Source: Siphonodentalium dalli (taxonomy: Eukaryota; Mollusca; Scaphopoda; Gadilida; Siphonodentaliidae). Taken from it: 64,000 nucleotides of DNA. The stretch lies in assembly GCA_032622095.1 (NCBI GenBank), contig CP136066.1, positions 43,351,835-43,415,834 of the forward strand. The letters run 5' to 3'. Below the pieces are notes generated by a model that did no database searches, had not been told where the DNA came from, and was given only the letters and a program-made list of their open reading frames with translations. How positions within the stretch are numbered: position 1 is the first letter of the stretch; each line of letters starts with the position of its first letter. This document shows positions 47,536-59,157 of the stretch, piece after piece. The translations under genes were made by a program, and so were the position numbers.

Positions 47536-49134
47536 GGTGACGTTCACACATAGCCGGTGAAGCCGTTACCCGGCGAACCCGTTAGCCGGCGAAGGTTGGG
47601 CAGAGTGTTTACACATCGCCGGCGAAGATACGCATATATTCATATGTCTCCTTTACTTCATAATAGTTTTCGTTTTAGTTCTCACTGAACTGCAATATGA
47701 TATTGCTGTACACCTGTAAACATCTAGCCGCTTCCTGTTAGAGATATGGTTGGGCAGTATAGTGAAATGAAACTTTTTAGAAATGGAAATGCCGAAATTA
47801 TTAATATCCAACTCAAACTTTCAGGTATTGCTATTGGTAATTTTATAGATATTTAAAAAACATTGTTAATGGTTTGTTTTGGTTCACAAACTTCACATAC
47901 AGCCTGTGAAGTGAGTGTCGCACCAAAAGCATGGCCATTGTCAGTTTTGAGATCTGTTCGTCGCATACATCTACAAATTGGTGTCTAATCATTCGGATTG
48001 GATTTTATATTATATATATAAGTTTCAACATCGCGAATCAAATGTGACACATTTTCCGTTTGCACATTATACAATAAAATATGTTTTTCATTTTACTCGG
48101 GCGTTCACCATGTCCATGTATATAGGGCCGTGGCGATGGGGGTGTCTCATCCCAACTTTAATCAAAATATTCAAAAGCTGGAAATTTCATACCTGACACG
48201 GCAATAGTTGGACATTTGACATCAGCAATATGATGAAATTGTTCTCGTAGTTTTATTTTCAACAATTTGTTATTGGTGATTTCTTTAGGCAACATTTGCT
48301 TATTTTTTTACCAAATTGTTGGACTGAAATGACCATCAGTTGGAAATGATCCAACCTTATTAGAGGTGCGTCAAGTTTGGAAAATGTCCAACAATTGGAA
48401 ATCTTAAGGCTGGATGCTAGGATTTTGCAATTTTCAGGGTTCAGATTAATTTTTTTTATCACACCTGGCCATAACCACGGTCGGTCGATAAATTCCAAAG
48501 ATGAACAGTCCCACACCTCCAAATCAGGCCCTCTAGACCCGACCCTGTGTAAATATGTCCATAGCGCACTCAGATTTAGATTATTGAACTAATTGTCCAT
48601 TAAGTTTGAATCCACAGAAACGTGCCATCCCATTTCTTCCATATATATATATGGACATACATGTACATGAATTAATTCCATCGAATGCGCAACAAATGTA
48701 CCATGCACATGCAGAGTACGTGTACCATCATCGGTTAGTATTTATAATAATAGCTTATAACCAAGGTGCGTGACCACCGACCTGACAGCTGATTAGAGAC
48801 AATCAAACTGGCACGCTGACCAATATATACACAGGTGAAAAGCGGGCTGGTCAATCAGCGATTGCACAATAATATTGTTCGAGTTAATTGTTGAAAGGAA
48901 ATCACCCATGACGGCATGACCCCAGATAAACATCTAACTTAACCGCAGAGCGAATTAGAATCCATACGACAAGCAGGTGCTTGTACTAAATCATTTTTAT
49001 CCAAAAGTTGAAAACCGTATAGCTGAGTATCCGGATAGCCGTAATTCTTATCCGGCGAAGTATAAACACTCTATTGTTATCGCTGCCGGCTACAGCGAAT
49101 GCGATCTTCGCCGGGTAATGTATAAACACCCCCC
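47536..49134. mobile_element. 1.6-kb TIR element with TAA duplication
   Basis: The left end is GGTGACGTTCACACATAGCC and the right-end inverse is GGGGGGTGTTTATACATTAC, followed on each side by CCGGCGAAG-type repeats. TAA flanks both ends (47533-47535 and 49135-49137). Same style as the 37724 element. Contains a minus-strand E module at about 48140-48400. No transposase ORF. Confidence 0.65.
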
Positions 49135-49137
49135 TAA

Positions 49138-50158
49138 GACTCTATAGTCAGGACTTTAGTTCATATATAGAGTCGTAATTATATACGGACGAGATTAATA
49201 AATTTCGTATCCATTTTATCACATATTCACAATTTAGCATGGGTGTGATAAAAGTAAATCGTGTCGGATGGCGTATATACGAATTATATTCTGGTATAGA
49301 AAACGTACCGTTGGTAGTTTAAAGGCACGGACGGTGCTCGTTGTAGAAATATTCATAGTTGTTCAAATCGCCATCAACAGAAGGAATATTAAAATATGTA
49401 TAGTTTTGTTCATATGTCGTCAAGACGTAGGATGGTGTACGTAAACAAGAGCCTGTCCGTGTTACAGAAGTTGTGCTTCTGTTTACATAACACAGCGCAA
49501 TTCTATTAGTTGATCACACAAAAATGATATAAACGCTCTTTATTATTTCCATATCAGGAAAACAGTAACAAATAATGCTTTTTATGTTTACCATATCCGG
49601 ATCTAAACAAAAGCCAGGAAACGTAACGTTTTTTGCTTTTGTTTACATAACAAAGGGAATTTTTTTACAATAACATATGCTGTTTATGCCATATTTCTGA
49701 TTGGTATTAGAACAAAGTCTGTCTATATTTTACTATTCTTTCTGTTTATGGCGGTTTTTGACGGAGGTGAATATTTTAACAGCATACCCACCGCCATGCA
49801 ACGCCGCCCGTGTCTTTAATGGTGTGATATAGGACTGCGGATCTTTAATTATATAGGTTTGAAGATTACTGGTGGAACAAATTTGTTTCAAATGTCACAG
49901 TGGTTTCATATTACAGGGAATAAATGTGAATATACAAATATATTATTAATTTAATAGTTAATTGTTATCGTCTCCCGACCATACCAATTCGGTCTAATAT
50001 ATAGGGACACGACGACGCGATGGTGACAGGTGGGGTGTACGTTGGACTGCTTGGTGGGTGCCCCCAACTTTGGTCAAAATATTTCAACAGTTGGAAATTG
50101 CATACCGCCCCAGACATTTTACACCACATATATATACAAGCTCACATTGTCATCATTA
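49138..50158. other. Gene-free stretch
   Basis: ATAAACGCTCTTTATT near 49530 and GCTTTTTATGTTTACCATAT near 49578 recall words inside D elements. A short E scrap lies at 50065-50105. Nothing coding. Confidence 0.4.
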
Positions 50159-51465
50159 GCGAGTTTGCGATACCCGTCCGACGGGAACGGGTACTGGTCA
50201 ATCGGTGAACATCGTCACGGTCACTTGGGTACTTTCAATGCAGCGCATAAAGCGATAGCGATTTAGAACGGGTAGATGTGTCACATTGACCGGTAACATT
50301 TCACTACGATTTTCTCACTCAAAGGTTCATGAATTCAATGAAATTCCAGTCAGCTATAAGTTAACCTATTTATTGAAGATTTCATGGGCAATATCATGGA
50401 TAAAGTTGTCATTTAAACCCAGGTTTTATGTTCAAATTCTCGAGGCGGCTTCCAGCACTTAGATAAATACGGAAGGCCGATCTTTTCACTAACAACTTTG
50501 TTCACTGCATTAATGACATGTTGTGGTTAATAGAGTGAGTAGATGGTGCTATAGACGCAGTCTCGACCCATTGTAGGGACGTGGCTATAGATGGTCTATG
50601 CGTTAGGAAGGGTGTCCACCTTCGAATTTCTAACTACACCCCTTGAACCATATCAAATTCACAAGTTTGCGCGTAATTCCATTTGCACCCCCCCCCCCCC
50701 CCCGCTTGGCTTTGATTTTTCCCCAACTGGTCCCTCACAACCGCTTGGATGGTAGGATATTCTAAATGAATCAGTAGTCTTTTTGTCACTATAGCCGGGG
50801 TGGGCATATATATAATCCATGCACTGGGCCGACCATGCAAATTCGCCCCGATTTTTGTTTCTTAAATTAATTATCAGTTTCTGACTGGCCACTGGGGAGG
50901 GACCGGGACACACCCCATCGACCATGGTTCGGCACGGTGTGAGAATTTTTTGAAATTTGATCATGAAATTTGCTAAATCCTAGCATCCAGACTGATATCA
51001 AGCTTTCCAATTGTTGGAAATGTTTAGCCCTGACATCCTCCAAAACAATTTCCAACAGTTTCTGATAGCCATTTCAGTCCAAATTGTTTACCAAAAAAAA
51101 GAGGAAAATATGCAAAGTTGGTCTAAAAACTACAAAATATATATTAATAAATTGTTGAAAAATCAAACCACGAGAACAATTTCAACCTATTGTTGGTGTG
51201 AAATTTCCAACAAATGTTGTGTCAGGTATATCAAATTTCCAATGTTGAACATTTGACCAAAGTTGGGGGTGAGACACCCCTGTCGTCACGTCCCTGTCTC
51301 AAGCCATTGTACAAGGGCATCAATATATCGTGGATTTATCCATGTATTGCAAATTTGAATACAACCGTTTAGTTACTTTATCGTATGTATAGGTGGGGAC
51401 TGATTTCTCATTTTAATATATATTTACCATCTGAACGGACGTGGCGCAATTGAACCACACTACTG
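50159..51465 (+). mobile_element. D element, copy 3, truncated
   Basis: Starts GCGAGTTTGCGATACCCG and follows copies 1-2 through the E module (about 51000-51290) to GGCGCAATTGAACCACACTA. It then stops dead where the next element begins. About 300 bases at 50695-50995, after a C tract, are absent from copies 1-2. The 3' half is missing. Confidence 0.85.
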
Positions 51466-51489
51466 TAGTCGGATTCCTTATGTCGAAAA

Positions 51490-52410
51490 AAATGGTCGCG
51501 CGTTTTCGGAATGTTAAAAGCGATATGAGAACAGTTTCTATACCACCAGTGTGTCTATTTTCATAATCTACCTGTTTCCAGCTTGATATTTTAGTGGAAA
51601 CAGGTTTGTGTGAGGCTTTTGTTTGTGTACCCCTCTATTTTTTTCCCATCCACCTGGTAAAAAGAAACATGCTATTACGCATAGCAAGTTCGGTAAGTGG
51701 CTTTCTTTGTTCTTAGAAATCGAAAAACATGGAGAGATCTTGCCACAAATTACTTAATTACTTATCTTAATGTGGAATTTTATCATAAAATCATCAGATG
51801 AATTGTATTTATGACTGCATTTTCAATTTTCTTTCCCAAATATTAAGGTATTGTATATTCTTAAAATCAGCTACATCACATATAGACGAACATGAACAAT
51901 CTACAAGGATATCTTGATAATATGCCACAAACAAAACTTCGATACATCGATTTTTGGTAAAGATATCGCAGAAAAGCTAACCCTACCCCCACCCTCGCTG
52001 ATTTCACAAGTCAGATCCCTTTGGTCGAAAACAACGGTCGCGCAATTTCGGATTGTCTAAAACGACATGCGAAAGGTTTATTTATCAATAGCGTGTCTAC
52101 TTTCAGAGTTTACCTCTGTCCAGTTGAAATTTTATTGGAAAAAAGTGTTTTTGGACTGTTTTAAGAATTTAAAGAGCGTTTGCTTATTATACAAATATTA
52201 ATCCTCATAACTAACCTTCTGATGGATCTGCGAGTTGAAATTAACAAAAGTATCAAATATAGCGGTCTACTTTCAGAGTCTACTTGTTTACAGTCTGACA
52301 TTTTAGTGGAAACAAATTGTTTGGACGGTTTTAAAAATTTAAAGAGCGTTTCCTGATTATACATATATTAACTAACACGGTTAGCTTTTTCATGAATGGT
52401 GCGAGTTGAA
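51490..52410. repeat. Diverged ~170-250 bp repeats
   Basis: GTCTACTTTCAGAG, then a pyrimidine-rich word, then ATTTTAGTGGAAACA recurs near 51556, 52098 and 52264. AATTTAAAGAGCGTTT with TGCGAGTTGAAATTA recurs near 52168 and 52339. Confidence 0.7.
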
Positions 52411-52975
52411 ATTATGCACATATGTCAATTATTACTCTAAAATGTATTTTCGAGAATGGTGTCGTCAGACAAGTCTCCGTGGGAAGTGTACTACAGTTGG
52501 GAACAAAACTAACGTTGGACCCTATAGAGAGTTTGACAATTTACTCAAATGTTCAGTGGTGGAACTTAATGGCTATCATATATGTTTGCATGTAATCTAT
52601 TGTAACTATATGTTATTTTACCAAATTCACTTGCAATATAGTCAGGACACCAGATACAATAGTGGTTCAAATCAATCATATACATCACAATCACGTGCTT
52701 CATTGATATTGTCCACTATTCTACAAATGTAATGTTTATCAAGACTAAAGTTTCAGGATGTCGTTTTTTCATCAATTGACAAAAGTAAGTGTCAGTCAAA
52801 ACTTTTAGGACATGGGAATATTTTTTTTTATTAATTCGTGGTCATGAAATAACTAATTCGTGGCCACGAAATAACTAATTGTGATATACGATCGTCAGTC
52901 TCATTGTTGTAATGGAAGCGGATAGAGATAATCTGGTTGTAGTTGTTCACCATCTTGGCATGAGCCACGGCGATT
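52411..52975. other. Non-coding interior
   Basis: A 108-codon ORF (52406-52732) has no recognisable domain. TAATTCGTGGTCATGAAATAAC is followed by a near-direct repeat at about 52835-52880. Nothing firm. Confidence 0.3.
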
Positions 52976-53660
52976 TGAGATAAAGGGTGTTGTAGGGTGG
53001 CCCGTAAAACAAATTAAGTAATCACCCCTTTCACCAACCCGATCCAAAGTTGCCGCCGTCCTGGGGGTGGGTCACATATGGCACCCACGACTTCAGTATA
53101 TCTTGGGGCCACCCTACAGCACCAATTATACCACATCAAATGGCTATGGGGGCCGAGAAATTGTATAGGTGCCATATTTGAACCCATCTGGGGCGGCCAT
53201 TTTGGATCGGGGATGGTGAAAGCAGGTGAATATTTAGTTTGTCTCATCAGGGATCACCCTACAACACACTTTATTCGACCTAAAATGGGGGGGGGGGGGC
53301 AATTGCATGGTACCATATATGGACCCCTCTGATCAGTTATCAGTTTCGCTCGAATGGGTTGAAGGTTTAGCTTGCTTTGCGAGCCACCGTACAACACCCT
53401 TTATTTGATCTATATCGGTCAAGTGACCGAGAAATAATGTGTACCCTATTTGACCCCTTCTGAGCGGCGACCATTTTGGATCGGGTATGGTTGAAAGGTG
53501 TGAATATTTATAAGTTTGTTTTTGGGCCCATCCTACAAAACCCCTTATTTGATTTAAATCGGCCAATATGCAGAGTGAAATGTCATTCCCATTCGATCCC
53601 TTGTGGTAAAAACTAATGAATATTCAGTTTGTCTTGGAGCCACCTGATCCGTGTTTCCCC
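52976..53660. repeat. Diverged repeats, one inverted
   Basis: CGGCCATTTTGGATCGGG (53191) and CGACCATTTTGGATCGGG (53466), with CACCCTACAACAC-type and GAATATTTAGTTTGT-type words, mark ~150-270 bp units. A first unit (52980-53070) lies in inverse orientation. Confidence 0.7.
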
Positions 53661-55284
53661 GTTCTCTCTTGGCTAGTTTATATCGGACGTGCATATCCCC
53701 ATAGAGCGCGGGTCCCACGCCATAAGGGTTTATAGTAGCTTCTCTGCTATCGTACGCATTGTTTCTAAAACATCATCAAGTGTAACCATACCGTAAAGAT
53801 ATCTGGATAAATGCAAAGGTCAATCAGGTATAATTCGCCACGAATTAGAATTTCGTTGCCAAGAAATAAAAAAACAACAATTTCCCATGTCCTAAACCAC
53901 CGTAGCTTATGGATAAATGTTTTAGTATTAAATATGGAGAAACCCGATAAGCAGCAATGTAACAAATACAACAACTCATCTATGCCAATGATATGTTTAG
54001 CCATACATGTGGATAGGGTGGTATTGTTTAAAAAATGTTAAACAATGTTATCATGTCCATAATTATGTATTGCTAAATATTGCTGGGCATATATAGATGG
54101 TTGTTCTATAATTCATGGTCTGGTTTATCAAAATAGGGAGCTTAAATTATGTTCATCTGATGATAAAGAAAACACTTCTCCGTCCACTGGACATACATCC
54201 CCGGGATACATATTTCACATACTAAATTAACACCTGGCTTAGTTAACATAACAAATCACTCCCTCAAATCCTTTGCCACAAGAATAAAAATAAATTGTCA
54301 GTATAAATAGGCAAGACATCTCTGGACACATTCTAAGAGATAATTTATTTATAAGAAGATATATATATGTGCATTATGTGCTTGGTCTTATATATGGTAC
54401 AACACAGTAAGATGCAAGTGACACAGTGCGGGGACAATACTGTGTCGAAGAACGTAGTTGAGGGGACCCTTCCACCATCCTTCATAATGTATCATGACTC
54501 CATCTGCTGTGAACAAACCATCGACTTAGGCTTAATGGATCGTTCTCCCCCCAATAATATACTTGCATGGCTTTGAACCCATCAACACTCTGGGCCATGG
54601 TATTTCCCCATAAATTAGATAGTGTCTATAGTCGGATGGTATTGGTTATGTTCAAATGGTGACACAGATATGAAACTGTACATGCTAGTGCCCCATGCAT
54701 GGGCCATTGATCATTATAAGATCGAGAAACTTAGTTTAGGAAATTACCGGGAATTCACTGAAAATTGCAATTGTAGCTGATAGGGTCGTAATTCAACGTT
54801 TGCGTTTCCGATGCAGTTAATACCCAAATGTGAGATTTGAGATATACATGGCCGTCAAAGTGAACCATATGTCTTATTTACGGTTAGCAACGGTTGCTAA
54901 TCAAATGCCACAATGGTGGACTAATTATTCATTCGTATTGCCTTAATTTAGTCAGTGTCTAATTACATGGTGCTTGTTTTGTTCAAAGTTGGGCACACGT
55001 ATGTCTAAAACTATATGCAGACATGCTCTGCATAGGCCACTCATCATTATAAGATCGGGAGACTTTGCCACCGGTCCCGATAGCTCTTTAACTGTGGTCA
55101 GAATATTGATGGTGAATGTTGGGTTTCAGTCGCTGTACTGAAGTTGGCCAAAGTAACTGGCGTGGGAAGTGTGAAAGCAAAGCCTATACCGCTATAGTAA
55201 AGATCTCAGCTGCACCAAAATGTCAATTAATCAGCTCCATGAATTCCGTTCCCAGTTCCCAGTTCCCAGTTCCCTATTCTCCTA
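53661..55284. other. Non-coding interior
   Basis: No gene supported. TCCCAGTTCCCAGTTCCCAG at 55251-55272 is a short simple repeat just before the next satellite. Confidence 0.4.
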
Positions 55285-56080
55285 AAATTACACTTTTCGT
55301 TACTAAATCGGCTGCCGTATCCTGAGTCATGGTGGAAACCCGGGAATCCTTGGATTTTCGTGCGGTGCCACCCCGCGGGCAACTATAGGAAAGTCACGCG
55401 ACCATGCAGCCCCTTCCAAATTTTATAAAATTGGGCTGAAGTCGTGCATGGGGTGTAAAAATAGCACTTTTCGTTACTAAATCGGCTGCCGTATCCTGAG
55501 TCATGGTGGCAACCCGGGAATCCTTGTATTTTCGTGCGGTGCCACCCCGCGGGCAACTAAAGGAAAGTCACGCGACCATGCAGCCCCTTCCAAATTTTAT
55601 AAAATTTGGCTGAAGTCGTGCATGGGGTGTCAAAATAGCACTTTTCGTTACTAAATCGCCTGCCGTATCCTGAGTCATAGTGGCAACCCGGGAATCCTTG
55701 TATTTTCGTGGGGTGCCACCCCGCGGGCAACTATAGGAAAGTCACGCGACCATGCAGCCCCTTCCAAATTTTATAAAATTGGGCTGAAGTCGTGCATGGG
55801 GTGTCAAAATAGCACTTTTCGTTACTAAATCGGCTGCAGTATCCTGAGTCATGGTGGCCACCCGGGAATCCTTGTATTTTCGTGCGGTGCCACACCGCGG
55901 GCAACTATAGGAAAGTCACGCGACCATGCAGCCCCTTCCAAATTTTATAAAATTGGGCTGAAGTCGTGCATGGGGTGTCAAAATAGCACTTTTCGTTACT
56001 AAATCGGCTGCCGTATCCTGAGTCATGGTGGCAACCCGGGAATCCTTGTATTTTCGTGCGGTGCCACCCAGCGGGCAACT
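55285..56080 (+). repeat. 174-bp satellite, 4.6 units
   Basis: CACTTTTCGTTACTAAATCG starts units at 55291, 55465, 55639, 55813 and 55987, exactly 174 bases apart. Units share GTATCCTGAGTCATGGTGGC, GTGCCACCCCGCGGGCAACT and GTCACGCGACCATGCAGCCC. Units are more than 95% alike by eye. Confidence 0.97.
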
Positions 56081-56340
56081 ATATCAAAAATACATGTAAC
56101 GGTCATATCTAGTAGTTTGGAGAAGTTTCAAATCGAACCGATCACCATACGCCAGCTGGCACCATATATCGTTTTATGTAAATACGAACGCTCTCTAAAT
56201 TATGTTGACCCCGATTTAGGCCGACCCGCCAAAATTCAAGAATGGAAACAAGTGAATCCTGAAAACACACCTACTAGGCATACATAATCCGTTTTCAGAT
56301 CGCTTTTAACAAACCAAAAATGACATAAGGAATCCGACTA

Positions 56341-56523
56341 AATGTTATAATTTTTTTTATAATTTTGTTCTTACATTATTTAACATTTTTTTATCATTTT
56401 TATCATTATTTCTTACATTCTTTGACAATTTTTAAATTTGTTTCTCCATTTTTTCTTACCCCATTTTTTTACAATTATAGGCCAATGCATTCTTTTATAT
56501 ATGCGAGGCGACCTATGGTGCAC
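56341..56523. repeat. MITE B scrap
   Basis: TTCTTACATTC-type interior, then GGCCAATGCATTCTTTTATA and GCGAGGCGACCTATGGT, cut off at about 56520. Confidence 0.7.
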
Positions 56524-57140
56524 CCGTGTACATTTGCCGATTACAGTACTCATTTTTTTACCGTCTTGCAAATGACACGTGTAGACAGTTTATAGTATTA
56601 GCCCCTAGACGCTTCCATGTTATCAATATGCAATCAGATGTGAAACATTTACAGAAGCTCGTGTGGACCTCTTGGCAATGTTTACTCAACGTGCATGTGA
56701 TGTTGGGATGACCTCCAATCAGCTCCAATCGGTTTTACATACACCACAAGCGTTCAGTGTCTGGATGATAAAGTGCAGTGCACGTCGTCACCGAGACAAT
56801 GTAATATTTATTATTCAAACCCGGTCAACTGGTTCGGCAACAATAGGCCTACTGCAACGTTCGTTTGTACTGCTAATTTGACTATGATGTTGAACAAAGC
56901 GACGCTATTAAGAAAACAAACCATTAAATTTCACAGACATTGTTGTCTTCAAGGTCTAGTAAATCCTAAACAATACAATTCAAGTCGAACCCAATCGCAA
57001 TGAATTCACGGACCGTGCATGTGACAGTACTTTTGTTGAAATATATTTAGATATCCGATTATCCATGTTTTGAATTAATGGAAAAAATCTGCAAACATGA
57101 CAATATTCAGAAGAAAACAAAAGAAGCAGAAGCAACTACT
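56524..57140 (+). other. Unplaced open frames
   Basis: Three overlapping plus frames of 61-76 codons (56526-56711, 56663-56881, 56773-57003). The second reads DLLAMFTQRACDVGMTSNQL, protein-like and preceded by CATTTACAG, an acceptor-like end. No family is recognised and the frames cannot be joined; possibly a decayed exon. Confidence 0.18.
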
Positions 57141-57150
57141 ATATTTATCA

Positions 57151-57325
57151 ATCGGTCACATTCTACCAACAAGATGTAGCTAACTCAACAACAATCGGTC
57201 ACATTCTACCAACAATATGTAGCTAACTCAACAGCAATCGGTCACATTATACCAACAAGATGTAGCTTACTCAACAACAATCGGTCACATTCTACCAACA
57301 AGATGTAGCTAACTCAACAATAGAG
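57151..57325 (+). repeat. 43-bp minisatellite, four units
   Basis: ATCGGTCACATTCTACCAAC starts units at 57151, 57194, 57237 and 57280. Confidence 0.95.
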
Positions 57326-57354
57326 CACAGGGATGTTGCTATATGATCTCCGTT

Positions 57355-57573
57355 GGGGAAGGGGTGTAAAAACATAGAATATAATTTCCAATTACATTTC
57401 CACCCGTCAAATCAGATCCCATTGAGTGAAAATTGACGAACTAGTACCTCAAGTGTTTTAACCTGACATCATCTAAGGTTGGACATTTTTCCAACCGATA
57501 GCCATTTCAGTCCAAAAATGTGACCGAAATTAGAAAAATGTTCAACTTTAGAAACATCAAATTTCACACTATA
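57355..57573 (-). repeat. E module, first part
   Basis: GATAGCCATTTCAGTCCAAA and AATGTTCAACTTTAG match the E module of D elements. Interrupted by the next MITE. Confidence 0.6.
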
Positions 57574-57837
57574 TCCCTTCCATGACTGGATCTTCTTGAA
57601 ATTTTGCGAAAACCCTGTGCCAATGCATCCTCTTATATATATATGCCAATCTTCTATTATAGGTAGCCTCGCATATCTAAGATAATACATTGGCCTAACA
57701 ATATCCATCTTGACATTGTAAGCCAGTGTATTCTCTAATATATGTGAGGCTCCGCATTGGAGACTCGCATATATAAGAGAATGCACTGGCACATGACATG
57801 TAATGCTGAACCAGCGCAGCTCCAATCATGCAAGGGA
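57574..57837. mobile_element. MITE B2 inside an E module
   Basis: TATA (57570-57573), then TCCCTTCCATGACTGGA at the left; TCATGCAAGGGA, then TATA (57838-57841) at the right. The core has two B palindromes, one degenerate. The E module resumes after it, confirming a clean 264-bp insertion with a 4-bp duplication. Confidence 0.82.
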
Positions 57838-57841
57838 TATA

Positions 57842-57970
57842 CTGGTTGTAAAAAATCAAACTCTTTGATCAATTTCAATCTATTTTTGGTTTGATATTTC
57901 CGACTGATGTTGTGTCAGTCGTACAACTTTGGAAAAGATTGACGACAGTTGGGGAATTGTCCTGACCCTT
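57842..57970 (-). repeat. E module, second part
   Basis: AAAATCAAACTC, TTTCAATCTATT and GATGTTGTGTCAG continue the E module after the MITE. Confidence 0.6.
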
Positions 57971-58419
57971 AGCACTGACAGGACCCACCAACATCACGAT
58001 ATTTAGCAGGGCCAGCTAGGCTGGCTTGAGACCGTAAGGGTCCGTGATTTGCTCACCACTATTAAACATATTTATCAACCCTATACACGTACACGTATGC
58101 TACTTAAAATGCATTGAACATGATAATACATAAATATATTAATAAAAATGGGTACATAGGGTGATTTAATTATTATATATCTGGTATAGAAAGGGAGAGC
58201 AACAGTAAGAACGTGACTTTTCGGGTATCATTCTCCCAATGGGTCATGAAGGGGCCTGTAAATATATAAATCTTCCTGGAATTTTGCGTTAATATCAGGG
58301 GAAATTGACAGTATAAATAGATAAATCGGACATTACATGGGTTCTGGAATATATAGGGCATTGCGAATGTACGTGTTTCTTTTATAACATAGGTTACCAT
58401 TCCACACCATTATAATAAA
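57971..58419. other. Gene-free stretch
   Basis: Nothing supported. Confidence 0.4.
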
Positions 58420-58545
58420 ATGTATAGGCACTGACTCAATATAAGTGTCCATTGCTTCAAATGTATAGGCACTGACTCAGTATGAGTGGTCATTGCTTCA
58501 AATGTATAGGCACTGACTCAATATAAGTGTCCATTGCTTCAGATG
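58420..58545 (+). repeat. 41-bp minisatellite, three units
   Basis: ATGTATAGGCACTGACTCA at 58420, 58461 and 58502. Confidence 0.95.
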
Positions 58546-58584
58546 CACTTGCTTCAGTGAGCGTGAACAAATTCTCATTTCTTA

Positions 58585-58627
58585 TCGAAATGGTCATGTA
58601 TATATCGATCGAAATGGTCATGTATAT
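58585..58627 (+). repeat. 24-bp minisatellite, left part
   Basis: ATCGAAATGGTCATGTATAT repeats. The array is split by MITE B copy 5 and resumes at 59066. Confidence 0.9.
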
Positions 58628-59065
58628 GTGACCCGCCATATCAAATCCAGTCGTAAGTCGGGATTTTTTTTACCATGTGCCAATGCATTCTCTTATATAT
58701 GCGAGTCGATCATAGGTCGCCTCGCATATATAAGAGAATGCATTGGTCTAACAATTTTTTATCATGTTTTTCTTACAATTTTTAGGACATAAAATAAAAA
58801 ACATCCATTACCCTGCAGGGAGCCCCACACATATATAGAAGCATATAGAAGAGTGTCGTCTGCTCATGATTGTCTGGGGCTCTGTATGGGTGAAATTGTT
58901 AAAGAATACAAGACAAAATTATTAAAATTGTAAAAAAAATGTTAGGCCAATGCATTCTCTTATATATGCGAGGCGACCTATGGTCGACTCGCATATATAA
59001 GAGAATGCATTGGCACAGGGTAAAAAAAATCCCGACATACGACTGGATTTGATATGGCGGGTCAC
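58628..59065 (-). mobile_element. MITE family B, copy 5
   Basis: Full-length, with interior inverted relative to copies 1-3. It sits inside the 24-bp minisatellite. The array sequence lets a 4-bp ATAT target duplication be read off. Confidence 0.92.
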
Positions 59066-59157
59066 ATATATCGAGCGAAATGGCCATGTATATATCGATC
59101 GAAATGGTCATGTATATATCAATCGAAATGGTCATGTATATATCGATCGAAATGGCA
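59066..59157 (+). repeat. 24-bp minisatellite, right part
   Basis: About four units of ATATCGATCGAAATGGTCAT after the MITE. Confidence 0.9.

Larger units (their letters stand above)
51466..56340. mobile_element. Candidate 4.9-kb element, 19-bp perfect TIRs
   Basis: TAGTCGGATTCCTTATGTC at 51466-51484 is exactly inverted at 56322-56340. TA at each outer end could be the target duplication of a Tc1/mariner-type element. The left end then reads ATGGTCGCGCGTTTTCGG, and a diverged copy of end plus this segment recurs near 52012. No transposase ORF is visible; the longest ORFs are 108 and 84 codons and unrecognised. Internal repeats are listed separately. A chance match of two older repeats is possible. 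Confidence 0.5.
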
